Shown: positions 16,074 to 24,202 of the stretch, one piece after another | How positions within the stretch are numbered: position 1 is the stretch's first letter | Layout: every line of letters begins with the position of its first letter | Source of the DNA: a virus | DNA: 64,000 nucleotides | Virus record (IMG/VR): IMGVR_UViG_3300043411_000921 | Coordinates: 62,001 to 126,000 of that record | Direction: 5' to 3' (one strand) | Program-made: the position numbers and the translations under genes | The notes under the pieces: generated by a model | Seen by the model: the letters and a program-made list of their open reading frames with translations, nothing else | Database searches by the model: none | What the model was told of the DNA's origin: nothing

Positions 16074-17204
16074 GTGGCAACACCAATCATTCAAATTGAA
16101 CCTTGGATTGATGAGATTGAGGAAGGTCTCCTAGTTGATTCAATTCGTACGAAGTATGTCACAGAGCACGAATTTACCAGCCGCTTTGAAAGACAAATAG
16201 AAAACCTTACAGGTGCCAAACACGCTGTTGCTATGACAAATGGAACAGCAGCCCTGTTTTGTGCCTTCAAAGCCTTGGGACTCCAGCCGGGAGATGAGGT
16301 CATCGTTCCCAATATCACCTTTGTTGCAACAGCCAACGCGGCGATTATGGCGGGCTTGAAACCCGTCTTGTGTGAGATAGAACAAGACTACTTCTGCATT
16401 GACACAGAAAAAGCTTCTGGGCTTATTACGGAGCGAACCAAGGCCATCGTCCCTGTTCACCTCTATGGCCAAAGCGCCAACATGGGCAAGGTGATGGCAT
16501 TTGCCAAAAAACACAACCTCTTTGTTGTTGAAGATGCTGCTCAGGGCGTTGGAGTGATGCACAAAGGCCAGCACGTTGGAACGATTGGAGACATTGGAAT
16601 TCTCTCCTTCTATGGAAATAAGACAATCACTTGTGGGGAAGGTGGAGTTGTCATCACCAACAGCAAAGAACTCAGAGACGCTTGCTACCGTCTGAAAAAC
16701 CACGGCAGAGACAAAAAGGGAATATTCATTCACCAAGAGATTGGTTTTAACTTCGCTTTCACCGAGATGCAAGCCGCAGTCGGCTTGGCTCAAATGACAA
16801 AACTGAACAATGTCATCAATCAAAAGCGAAAAATTCACGAGAAGTATGTCCGTGAATTGGCTGGGATACCGGGGTTCCAGTTTTGCAAGATCAACCACGA
16901 AGTTACAACTCATCCAGTTTTTTGGTTCACTTCTGCGCTGGCTGAGAAAAGACAGGAGTTGCAGGATTTTCTCTCCGAAAGAGGGATTGGAAGCAGGTTG
17001 TTTTTCTATCCCATGCACCAACAACCATGTTATGCTGGAATGAAGAGGGAGATGGGGATTCGAGAGGATGACCCAGGACAGTTTCATTACAGTGAGTTTG
17101 TGTACTCCAGGGGAATATCCTTGCCATCCTCTTACAACCTGACAGACGAGCAGCAAGACAGAATTATCGGGGCTGTAAAAGCCTTCTACGAGGGAAACAA
17201 ATGA
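16074..17204 (+). CDS. DegT/DnrJ/EryC1 PLP-dependent sugar aminotransferase
   Basis: The protein has about 376 residues. TNGTAALFCAFKALGLQPGDEVIVP binds the cofactor phosphate, VVEDAAQG supplies the pyridine-binding Asp and SFYGNKTITCGEGG carries the Schiff-base lysine. It is therefore an active-type nucleotide-4-keto-sugar aminotransferase, such as those making perosamine or 4-amino-4,6-dideoxy sugars. I place the start at the GTG at 16074, just after the preceding stop; a GTG at 16041 would overlap by 29 bases. It pairs with the next gene, which has the same fold but no lysine. Confidence 0.8.
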   Translation: MATPIIQIEPWIDEIEEGLLVDSIRTKYVTEHEFTSRFERQIENLTGAKHAVAMTNGTAALFCAFKALGLQPGDEVIVPNITFVATANAAIMAGLKPVLCEIEQDYFCIDTEKASGLITERTKAIVPVHLYGQSANMGKVMAFAKKHNLFVVEDAAQGVGVMHKGQHVGTIGDIGILSFYGNKTITCGEGGVVITNSKELRDACYRLKNHGRDKKGIFIHQEIGFNFAFTEMQAAVGLAQMTKLNNVINQKRKIHEKYVRELAGIPGFQFCKINHEVTTHPVFWFTSALAEKRQELQDFLSERGIGSRLFFYPMHQQPCYAGMKREMGIREDDPGQFHYSEFVYSRGISLPSSYNLTDEQQDRIIGAVKAFYEGNK

Positions 17205-18355
17205 TCGAGCTTGTGAAAGATACCATCGACAAGAAAGACATCAACCAACTCATCAAGTGGTTGAAAACATATCCAAGACTCACCAAGGGTGAATTGACAA
17301 CCAAATTTGAGGAGAAGTGGTCGAAAATGCTGGGAGTTGAACACAGTGTTTTTGTGAACTCTGGTTCGTCTGCAATTCTCATGATGCTCCAAGCTCTTTT
17401 GGAATCTGGAAGAGTTCAACGAGGAAGTAAGGTCGTTGTCCCAGCTTTATCCTGGGCAACTGACTTTTCTTCTCCTGTTCAACTTGGCTTTGAACCAATT
17501 GTTTGTGATTGCAACCTGGAGGATCTCTCTGTTGACTTGAATCAGTTGAAAGAAATCTTTGAAGTTGAAAAGCCCGCAGCCTTGATTCTTGTTTCTGTTC
17601 TGGGATTGGTTCCAGACATGGACGCTGTTGTCCAACTCTGTCAAGAACACAATGTTATTCTGCTGGAAGATGTGTGTGAGTCTTTGGGCTCAACCTACAA
17701 AGGCAGGCAACTCGGAACCTTCGGTGCCATGAGCATCTTTTCCACTTACTTCGGTCATCACATCAGCACGATTGAAGGCGGAATGGTTTGCACCAATGAC
17801 CCAGAACTTAACATGGTTTTGAAAGCAATCAGAAACCACGGGTGGGATAGAGACCTCACAACAGAACAAAAAACAGAACTCAGGACCGCGTTCGGCGTTG
17901 ATGACTTCAGTGCTCTCTACACGTTTTACTTCCTTGGGTTCAACTTCCGTTCAACCGATCTCCAGGCGTTCCTTGGAATGGGACAACTAGACAAGCTTCC
18001 TTCGATTGTAAAGAAGCGCAACAAAAACTTCTTGCAGTATAAGAAGGAGATTTACAATCTCTGGTCTCCGCAAAGCTCTGAGGGTGGGTTTGTTTCCAAC
18101 TTTGCCTATCCAGTGCTTCTCCAGAACAAGGAAGAGGCATTGGTGAGATTAAACGCTGCTGGGGTTCAAGTGCGTCCTTTGATTTGTGGGAGTATGACTT
18201 CCCAGCCGTTCTACACGAAGAACTTTCCAACACCAAAATATGACACGCCAAATGCAAGGCTTGTTGACAAGCACGGCTTCTACCTTCCAAATCATCCAAA
18301 GCTGACACGAAAAGAAATTTCTGTTGTGTGTGCAGCTATCAAAGACCTCTGGTAA
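17201..18355 (+). CDS. ColD-like PLP-fold sugar 3-dehydratase (His in place of Lys)
   Basis: The 384-residue DegT-fold protein keeps the cofactor contacts NSGSSAIL near 53-60 and LLEDVCESLGS near 154-164. The usual Schiff-base lysine is replaced in STYFGHHISTIEGGM (H186-H187). This FGHH-x-(S/T)-T-x-EGG motif is characteristic of ColD (GDP-4-keto-6-deoxymannose 3-dehydratase) and RfbH-type enzymes, which use PMP and a catalytic histidine to remove the 3-hydroxyl. The product would be a 3,6-dideoxy sugar such as colitose or a relative. Overlap with the aminotransferase gene suggests a joint pathway. Confidence 0.75.
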   Translation: MIELVKDTIDKKDINQLIKWLKTYPRLTKGELTTKFEEKWSKMLGVEHSVFVNSGSSAILMMLQALLESGRVQRGSKVVVPALSWATDFSSPVQLGFEPIVCDCNLEDLSVDLNQLKEIFEVEKPAALILVSVLGLVPDMDAVVQLCQEHNVILLEDVCESLGSTYKGRQLGTFGAMSIFSTYFGHHISTIEGGMVCTNDPELNMVLKAIRNHGWDRDLTTEQKTELRTAFGVDDFSALYTFYFLGFNFRSTDLQAFLGMGQLDKLPSIVKKRNKNFLQYKKEIYNLWSPQSSEGGFVSNFAYPVLLQNKEEALVRLNAAGVQVRPLICGSMTSQPFYTKNFPTPKYDTPNARLVDKHGFYLPNHPKLTRKEISVVCAAIKDLW

Positions 18356-18360
18356 ACCAA

Positions 18361-19269
18361 ATGGCAATCAACATTTCACTGGAAACTCATAGACCTCTCT
18401 ATGAGGACTTCTACGCTTGCCTTGATTTTCTTCATGGTGTGAAAGACGAGGATTACTCCTACCCAGACAGGATTGTCCCTTTTCACATTTACTCTGAGTT
18501 TAAGACCGACAAAGAGATCGTCAGCTTGATGTCTTACTTCGCCACACAAAACCTTGAGAAAACCAAGGTGATTGTTTGGTCTGACTATGACATCACCAAC
18601 GAACCAAGAGTTCAGAGGTTCAAACACTTGGTTGATTTCAGAGTTTGGAATGCTGAGAAGGAAGCGGTTGGAAGTCCGATTGAAGGAGACACGAGAATGT
18701 TTCGGGCTGCTGATCAGAAACATTATCTCCAGAGTGATCTTTTGAGACTGCTTGCTTTGTGGAAGTACGGAGGCGTCTGGATCGACATGGATATTATCCT
18801 CCTCAGAGATTTCAAACCTCTTTTGGATCAAGAATGGATGTATATGTGGGGAAGTGAAACAGACTTCAAAGCCCAAGGAGCCTGTGCCTCTGTTCTCAGT
18901 CTCCAGCCAAAGTCGTACCTTGCAACAGAGCTTCTTGTTGAAGCACAGAAGATGCCAATTGTTCCCAACTCTACATGCTGGGGCAAGGATATGTTTGCTC
19001 AACTTTACCGCAGATTACCTTTCCAGGTGATGCCAGCAACGTTTTTCAACATTGAATGGTGTATGAACAAGCGTATTCCCGGAGCTGGCGACGCTGCTGA
19101 GTCCGGTTGGTTCAAGAGCCTTCCCAGCAACCACAAACACTTGTTCCCAGAAACGTTTGCTTGGCATTGGCATAACAGCAGCAAGAAGGATTTGATTGTT
19201 GAGCCAGGATCCAAGTTTGATCTTTTGACCAAGTTGACAGAACAGAAACTGGTTGATCGAGGTCTTTGA
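18361..19269 (+). CDS. GT32-like DXD glycosyltransferase
   Basis: The 302-residue protein has the DXD sugar-transferase signature YLQSDLLRLLALWKYGGVWIDMDIILLRDF near 118-148 (D-L-x-R-x-x-x-L-x-x-x-G-G-x-W-x-D-x-D). This is the mark of GT32 and related retaining enzymes. The C-terminal AWHWHNS matches the family's H-x-W-x-x-S motif. The ATG at 18361 was chosen over an overlapping ATG at 18328. Confidence 0.8.
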   Translation: MAINISLETHRPLYEDFYACLDFLHGVKDEDYSYPDRIVPFHIYSEFKTDKEIVSLMSYFATQNLEKTKVIVWSDYDITNEPRVQRFKHLVDFRVWNAEKEAVGSPIEGDTRMFRAADQKHYLQSDLLRLLALWKYGGVWIDMDIILLRDFKPLLDQEWMYMWGSETDFKAQGACASVLSLQPKSYLATELLVEAQKMPIVPNSTCWGKDMFAQLYRRLPFQVMPATFFNIEWCMNKRIPGAGDAAESGWFKSLPSNHKHLFPETFAWHWHNSSKKDLIVEPGSKFDLLTKLTEQKLVDRGL

Positions 19270-19286
19270 GAGTCAATACATAAACA

Positions 19287-19311
19287 ACCCACAGAATCAA
19301 TCCTTGTGGGT
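19287..19311 (+). promoter_or_regulatory. hairpin just before the methyltransferase start
   Basis: ACCCACA (19287-19293) and TGTGGGT (19305-19311) form a perfect 7-bp stem with an 11-nt loop, ending two bases before the ATG at 19314. No good Shine-Dalgarno lies between hairpin and start, so the hairpin probably tunes initiation. It has no T-tract and is an unlikely terminator. Confidence 0.5.
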
Positions 19312-19313
19312 AA

Positions 19314-19958
19314 ATGCCAGAAAACAAACAATGGGCAACAAAAGAGGTAGCAGTTCAACACGGTTATCTCTCCCCACCTTCCCAACCCCTTCCCAGCCAT
19401 CTAGCAGCAATCCAAGCAATCAAACCATTCCTTCTTCAACTTCGCAAGTCTGATAAAGATAAACTCTACGTCAGTGACTTGGGCTGTGGAAATGGAAGAA
19501 TGATCCTTGCTCTCGAACAAGTGCTTGGTCCTTCTGTTCCATTTGGTTATGTCGGATACGATTTCAACGAATCTTGCTTGGAGGAAGCGAGAAGGAATTT
19601 CCCAGATCGCTTTTTCATGACAATGGATTTGGATGCTTATGATGGTATGGCCCCAACCCATTCAGATTTGGTTATCCTTGACAGCACCTTGTCGATGGTA
19701 GAAAGACCCAAAGAACTCCTCCTCGGGCTTCTAAAAGCCAACAGAGCGGTTCTGGTGGAGCGTATCAGAACCGGAGAAAAAACAGTCAGAGAAGAATATG
19801 TTTGGGGAGGAATGACTCAGCCATCAGTCAACTGGGCATTCCACCCTTCCTTCTTCTTTGAAGTTGCCAATGAATCAGGTTGCATGATCGCTCACAGAAG
19901 CGACACACGAATCCTTTTTGTGAAAGATGAAGACGAAGAAAACAGCAATGATGAATAA
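19314..19958 (+). CDS. class I SAM-dependent methyltransferase
   Basis: The 214-residue protein has the SAM-binding motif VSDLGCGNGRMI near 52-63, an acidic second strand GYVGYDFNESCLEEA near 77-91 and a DLVILDS strand near 117. It is a small methyltransferase, likely acting on a sugar or sugar-linked group because it lies within the glycan cluster; the target is inference. The acidic C-terminus (DEDEENSNDE) overlaps the start of the dehydrogenase gene. Confidence 0.75.
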   Translation: MPENKQWATKEVAVQHGYLSPPSQPLPSHLAAIQAIKPFLLQLRKSDKDKLYVSDLGCGNGRMILALEQVLGPSVPFGYVGYDFNESCLEEARRNFPDRFFMTMDLDAYDGMAPTHSDLVILDSTLSMVERPKELLLGLLKANRAVLVERIRTGEKTVREEYVWGGMTQPSVNWAFHPSFFFEVANESGCMIAHRSDTRILFVKDEDEENSNDE

Positions 19959-20871
19959 CAATCAGACAACAACAATCAGTGTGATCGGGAATGGATTTGT
20001 GGGTGGCGCAGTTGCCAATGGCTTCTCAAGGCTCAATCCAAAGGTTTACGACATTGATCCGAAAAGATCAACGTGCTCCCTAACAGAAGCTCTTGAATCA
20101 AAATTCATCTTTGTCTGTCTTCCAACCCCAATGGTAAGTGCAGAAGGTGGAGAAGCAAATCTCTCCATCATCGAATCCTTCTTTCAACAAGCATTCCAAC
20201 ATTCCATCAATCCCTCTTCTGTCTTTGTCATCAAATCAACAGTTCCAGTAGGAACAACCAAAAGACTTCAGAAACAATTCCCTGGTTTGAGGTTGGTTCA
20301 CAATCCAGAGTTCCTGACAGCAGCAAGGGCCAACCTGGATTTCATCAATGCAGACAGAACTGTTTTGGGTGGTGATGACCAGGATGCCCTTCAATCGCTC
20401 CAGGAGCTTTATGCGGGCGAGTTCCCTCATGTTCCTACCCTTACCATGTCCAGCACCGACAGCGAGCTTGTAAAATACTCTGCGAACTGTTTCCTGGCAA
20501 CCAAGACCATGTTCTTCAACGAGATCAAATTCCTCGCTGAGAAAATGGGTGCAACCTATGAGAACGTTGTCGCGGGAGTTGTCTCCGACAAAAGAATTGG
20601 TCCGAGTCACACAAAAGTTCCCGGACCTGATGGAGACTACGGGTTTGGTGGTACCTGTTTCCCCAAAGACATCAATGCCCTTGTTTCAACGATTGAAAGT
20701 TGTCAAGAAGATTGCTTAGTGGAAGATAACCAGAAGAGGGATCCAAAAGGGACTCATATAGTTCCTTCACCTTCGTCTAAGATTTTCAAAGCTGTCTGGG
20801 AGAGGAACAAGGAAGTTAGGAAGAACTGGGATTGGGCATCCAGTCCATCTGCCGTGAAAGGTCTGTCGTGA
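19951..20871 (+). CDS. UDP-glucose/nucleotide-sugar 6-dehydrogenase, short phage type, with 21-residue insertion
   Basis: The 306-residue protein has the NAD motif VIGNGFVGGAVANGF (11-25), IKSTVPVGTT near 94, NPEFLTAARA near 118 and the catalytic GGTCFPKD (C236). It oxidises a UDP-sugar, normally UDP-glucose to UDP-glucuronate. The length fits the compact phage form that ends shortly after the K-x-x-x-E-x-N-x-x-V-R helix. Residues 257-277 (VEDNQKRDP through SPSSK) split that C-terminal helix region and correspond exactly to the dispersed element copy A. Without them the flanks align as one continuous segment. The stop is followed in frame by a nuclease remnant. Confidence 0.75.
   Translation: MNNNQTTTISVIGNGFVGGAVANGFSRLNPKVYDIDPKRSTCSLTEALESKFIFVCLPTPMVSAEGGEANLSIIESFFQQAFQHSINPSSVFVIKSTVPVGTTKRLQKQFPGLRLVHNPEFLTAARANLDFINADRTVLGGDDQDALQSLQELYAGEFPHVPTLTMSSTDSELVKYSANCFLATKTMFFNEIKFLAEKMGATYENVVAGVVSDKRIGPSHTKVPGPDGDYGFGGTCFPKDINALVSTIESCQEDCLVEDNQKRDPKGTHIVPSPSSKIFKAVWERNKEVRKNWDWASSPSAVKGLS
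20719..20781 (+). repeat. dispersed 28-bp-core element, copy A (in frame in UDP-sugar dehydrogenase)
   Basis: The core at 20719-20746 contains ATAACCAGAAGAGGGATCCA. The insert is read in the frame GTG-GAA-GAT-AAC (VEDNQKRDP). After the core, AAGGGACT-CATAT-AGTTCCTT forms an 8-bp stem with one G-T pair. The 63-bp length comes from the break in the dehydrogenase's conserved C-terminal segment and equals the best length for copy B. Confidence 0.85.
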
Positions 20872-21117
20872 AAGTCAAGACGGCACTGCAATCCAAAACC
20901 GTACTCGAAAGACTACTATCATAAAGTCAAAGGCATTCCCGCCAAAGAAGTCTGGAAAAGGGACAAACAAAGAGTCAAAGCCTTGAAAGCTCTTGGTTAT
21001 TCAGTCTTCGTTGTTTGGGAAAATGATTTCAAAGATGAGCGAACTAAGACACTGGAAGGTGTCAAAGAATTTCTAGGGAAAGAGAATGAATCAACAACAA
21101 CTTCAACAGCCTGTTAG
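20872..21117 (+). pseudogene. C-terminal remnant of a Vsr-like endonuclease
   Basis: Directly after the dehydrogenase TGA, and in the same frame, 81 codons stay open to the TAG at 21115-21117. They encode HCNPKPYSKDYYHKVKGIPA, then EVWKRDKQRVKALKALGY and VFVVWENDF. This matches the C-terminal part of Vsr/very-short-patch-fold nucleases, including many phage homing endonucleases (W-x-R-D-x-x-R...L-x-x-x-G-Y-x-V-x-x-x-W-E). The N-terminal half with the catalytic acidic residues is absent and no credible start codon exists, so it looks like a truncated relic. Its end overlaps the first exon of the intron-split glycosyltransferase. Confidence 0.6.
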
Positions 21118-22649
21118 GAAAAACAAGATCCTGGTATTGAGCGACCATCCATTAAACTGACTTGTGACAGTGGATGTAAAATTGGGTGAATTGCTGGAAA
21201 CTCCTGAGAGCAGCACACGCAACAGCAAAACTGGAAACGGTATGTGCGATTGCAAAAAAGATGTGTTGATTGGACAATCAGCAGCCAAGCTCCTGTCTGG
21301 AAACAGTGGAGAAGGTTCAACGACTACGGTTAGCCTAAAAGCTCTTGCTCATGGCGATGATCCGACAGCGCCCAGCAATTCGACAATCGAATTGATGATA
21401 TAGTCTGTTCGTTGGTGAAAATCAGCGAGTAAACGTGTGTACTTCGGGTGTTGGTACCCAAAGCCGCTTTCTTATTCATGGTCTTGTAGCAACGGGAAGA
21501 TATTCGTTCCGTTGTCTTGGAGGAGCGATCAAACACCCGAACTATGATCCAATCGTAGTAAACCCAGATTTCATCATCAAACCTGTTGATGGCTTCGGAG
21601 ACAGGAATATGATCAGGAACCTCCTGATCAATGAAAGACCAGACGCGGTTCTACTGTTCACAGATCCAAGACAGTTTATGTGGCTTTGGGAAATGGAAGA
21701 TGAGATTCATCAGGTTTGCCCTATCGCTTATTGGCACGTCTGGGACAATGATCCATACCCTGCATTCAACGATGTTTGGTATCACTCAACAGACCTGATC
21801 AACTGTCTTTCTCACAAAACCTACGAGCTTGTCAAACCTCATTTTCCAGAGAGAACAAACTACATTCCTCACGCCTTTCCGAAAGAGGTTTATCATCCTC
21901 TTCCAGCAGAGACAGTAAAACAACTGAGGAGTGTGAATTACAAGGAGCGTGCTGACTGGTTCATTGGAGCTTGGATCAACAGGAATGCAACCAGGAAGAT
22001 GCCAAACGATGTCTTGATGTCTTGGAAGATGTTTTTGGATGATCTGGAGAAGAAGGAAGGTCACAGGAAGGCAATGCTCGTGATGCACACTGACCCACAA
22101 GACACAGAAGGACCAAACCTTTTTGCAACCGTCGAGAACCTTGGATTGACCAGTAATGTTGTGTTCTCAACTCAAAAGGTTGATTTCAACGACATGAATG
22201 CGCTTTACAACTCAGTTGATTTTATTGTGAACGTGTCGAAGGCAGAAGGGTTTGGATTGGCAACCTTGTCTGGTTTGATGGTTGGGAAACCGATCATTGC
22301 ACTGAAGACTGGGGGAATGACACGTCAGGTTGTGGATTATCGAGATGGAACAGAGCATGGGGTTGCCATTGATCCAGCTTGCAGAGTTCTTGTTGGCTCT
22401 CAGATGGTTCCTTACATCTTCGACGATCACTTCAAACATGAAGATTTGTCAGCAGCCTTTCTAAAGGTTTATTCCATGTCTCCAGAAGAGAAAGAAGTGC
22501 TTACCAAAAAGAACATTGCTTATGCTGAACACGAGTTCGGTTATGAGAAGATGATCTCTGAGTGGGATAGGACTCTGGATAAAGTGATCAGAGATTTCAA
22601 GAGCAACCCACCAAAACGCTGGACATGCTCCAAACTCAACAACAAGTGA
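21086..22649 (+). CDS. GT4-family glycosyltransferase split by a group I intron (exons 21086-21152 and 21436-22649)
   Basis: Exon 1 starts at ATG 21086 behind an AGGGAAAGAGA Shine-Dalgarno and encodes 22 residues ending KILVLSDHP. Exon 2 continues CTSGVGTQSRFL. Splicing T21152 to T21436 restores the LSDHPLxxSGVGTQ motif common in phage GT4 enzymes. The C-terminal donor domain reads VNVSKAEGFGLATLSGLMVGKPIIA (E-x-F-G type) near residues 275-300. The mature protein has about 427 residues. Unspliced, translation stops at TGA 21158-21160. A GTG at 21435 opens the 3' frame but would lose the first strand, so splicing is needed for a full enzyme. Confidence 0.85.
21153..21435 (+). ncRNA. group I intron, 283 nt, without internal ORF
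   Basis: P1: exon bases CATCCAT (21146-21152) pair with the internal guide GTGGATG (21170-21176), giving the conserved U-G pair at the splice site. P10: TGT of exon 2 (21436-21438) pairs with ACA (21167-21169). P4: TGCTG (21192-21196) pairs with CAGCA (21279-21283) within the Q element. The R element GTTCAACGACTA (21315-21326) gives P7, GACTA with TAGTC (21401-21405). P8: CAATTCG/CGAATTG (21376-21394). P9: a 7-bp stem with a GAAA tetraloop (21410-21427). The terminal G is 21435. No homing endonuclease ORF fits inside. Confidence 0.92.
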
Positions 22650-22660
22650 ATAACAACACA

Positions 22661-23878
22661 ATGAACACTTCATCCACAAAGAAAACTGTTCTGCTTAGGG
22701 GTCCATTGTTGGTACATGCCGGTTACGGCGTGCATACCCGTCAAATTGCTCGTTGGCTGTTTCGTGTTGCATCCGAACAACACGATCTTGACATTACAAC
22801 CGAACCACTTCCTTGGGGAGACACACACCTTCTCGTAGACCCAGAAGCAGAAGATGGACTCATTGGACAAATCCTTCAAGCTTCGGGAAACAAGAAGTCC
22901 TTCTACGATGTAACAATCCAAGTCCAGCTTCCAAACGAATGGAATCCTTTCTTGGGAAATTTTAACGTTGGTGTGACTGCTGGAGTTGAGACAGATAAGT
23001 GCAATCCAGCTTGGATTGATTGCATCAACAGGATGGACATGGTTGTTGTTCCCAGCACCTTCACCAAAGAAACCTTCATGGCAACAGGTGAAATCAAAGT
23101 TCCTGTTGCTGTGATCCCAGAAGCGTTTCCAGACGCAATGCAAGACCAGAACCAACTTATTCCAGAGGATCCAGACTTGGATTTGGGGTTGACAACAAAG
23201 TTCAATTTGTTGGTTGTTGGTCAGTTGACAGGAACTAATCCTGAGAATGACAGGAAGAACCTTCCTTACACTCTCAAGTGGATTGCTGAAACTTTTGCAG
23301 GCAACAAAGATATTGGTGTGATTGTCAAGACGAATGCTGGAGCACAGACACAACTTGACAAGAAGAACGTTGAAGGAATTTTCAAGAAGCTTGTTACCGA
23401 GATTCAGCCTGCTGGTGTTCCTGGTCCAACCTTTTATCTTCTTCATGGTCACATGACTGATGAAGAGATGAACAGGCTGTATCGGCACAAGGAAATTGCA
23501 GCCCTGATTTCTTTGACACACGGCGAAGGTTATGGACTTCCCATTCTTGAAGCTGCTGCTTGCGGTCTTCCAGTGATTGCAACAAACTGGAGTGGGCATC
23601 TTGAATTCCTGAAGCATGGAAAGTTTATTCCGGTTGACAGGATGTTGGGAGAGGTTCCAGCTTCCAGGGTCGATGGTCAAATCTTCCTTGCTGGAATGAA
23701 GTGGGCCAACCCAGTTGAGATTGACGTGAAGAGAAGGTTGAGGAAGTTTTACGAGTCTTCTTCTATGCCAAAGCAATGGGCGAGGGAATTGGCTCGTGTG
23801 ATTCAGAAGGAATACTCGTTCGACGCGGTATCCAGTATTTACTCAAAAGCCCTTGGTGGCGTTTTGGGGAGTTCCTGA
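22661..23878 (+). CDS. GT4-family glycosyltransferase
   Basis: The 405-residue GT-B protein has the N-terminal VLLRGPLLVHAGYGVHTRQIARWL glycine-rich segment, NLLVVGQLTGTNPENDRKN in the linker, and the donor-site block ISLTHGEGYGLPILEAAACGLPVIATNWSGHLEFL near 285-320 with the E-x7-E-type residues. It is a paralogue in fold of the preceding intron-split enzyme. The ATG at 22661 avoids the 25-base overlap that the ATG at 22625 would create. Its stop overlaps the next start (TGATG). Confidence 0.8.
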   Translation: MNTSSTKKTVLLRGPLLVHAGYGVHTRQIARWLFRVASEQHDLDITTEPLPWGDTHLLVDPEAEDGLIGQILQASGNKKSFYDVTIQVQLPNEWNPFLGNFNVGVTAGVETDKCNPAWIDCINRMDMVVVPSTFTKETFMATGEIKVPVAVIPEAFPDAMQDQNQLIPEDPDLDLGLTTKFNLLVVGQLTGTNPENDRKNLPYTLKWIAETFAGNKDIGVIVKTNAGAQTQLDKKNVEGIFKKLVTEIQPAGVPGPTFYLLHGHMTDEEMNRLYRHKEIAALISLTHGEGYGLPILEAAACGLPVIATNWSGHLEFLKHGKFIPVDRMLGEVPASRVDGQIFLAGMKWANPVEIDVKRRLRKFYESSSMPKQWARELARVIQKEYSFDAVSSIYSKALGGVLGSS

Positions 23879-24201
23879 TGTTCCTGTATGTTTTTCTTCT
23901 GGCTCTTGTTGTCGCAACGGGGTTTGCGGCCTTCTTTGCTATTCGCTGGGCGAAGATTATCTTTCTTCTTGAGGATGATTTGTCGGAGGCGATTGAGATT
24001 CATGAGAGGACCGCAGCGACGCTAGAAGGCATTTTGAAGACGCCAATGTTCTTCGACTCACCAGAGATCAAGCGAGCTGCAACGGAGGCTCTGGATAATG
24101 TCAAGGTGTGTCAGACAGCCACCCAGAAATTGGTTTACAACTTCACACAACGCAGCAAGCAGCGATATGTCAGGATTGAAGAAAGCGTAGAATCAGAATA
24201 A
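23878..24201 (+). CDS. small single-pass membrane protein
   Basis: The 107-residue protein starts with a hydrophobic segment, FLYVFLLALVVATGFAAFF (residues 2-20), and then a basic/aromatic IRWAKIIFLLED. The remainder is helical and charged, consistent with an N-terminal anchor and a cytoplasmic coiled domain. Function is unknown. It lies between the glycan genes and the late sigma factor. The frame could be opened further upstream, but the TGATG overlap with the glycosyltransferase supports this start. Confidence 0.6.
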   Translation: MFLYVFLLALVVATGFAAFFAIRWAKIIFLLEDDLSEAIEIHERTAATLEGILKTPMFFDSPEIKRAATEALDNVKVCQTATQKLVYNFTQRSKQRYVRIEESVESE

Positions 24202-24202
24202 C

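Noticed and set aside
20719-20781. Translational bypassing (T4 gene 60 or mitochondrial byp type) over the element
   Set aside because: All genic copies keep an open frame, and the GGA triplets are not in a consistent frame among copies, so no hop is needed to read the genes.
20872-21117. The Vsr-like remnant as an endonuclease encoded within the intron
   Set aside because: The pairing evidence puts the 5' splice site at 21152, so the remnant lies entirely upstream of the intron.
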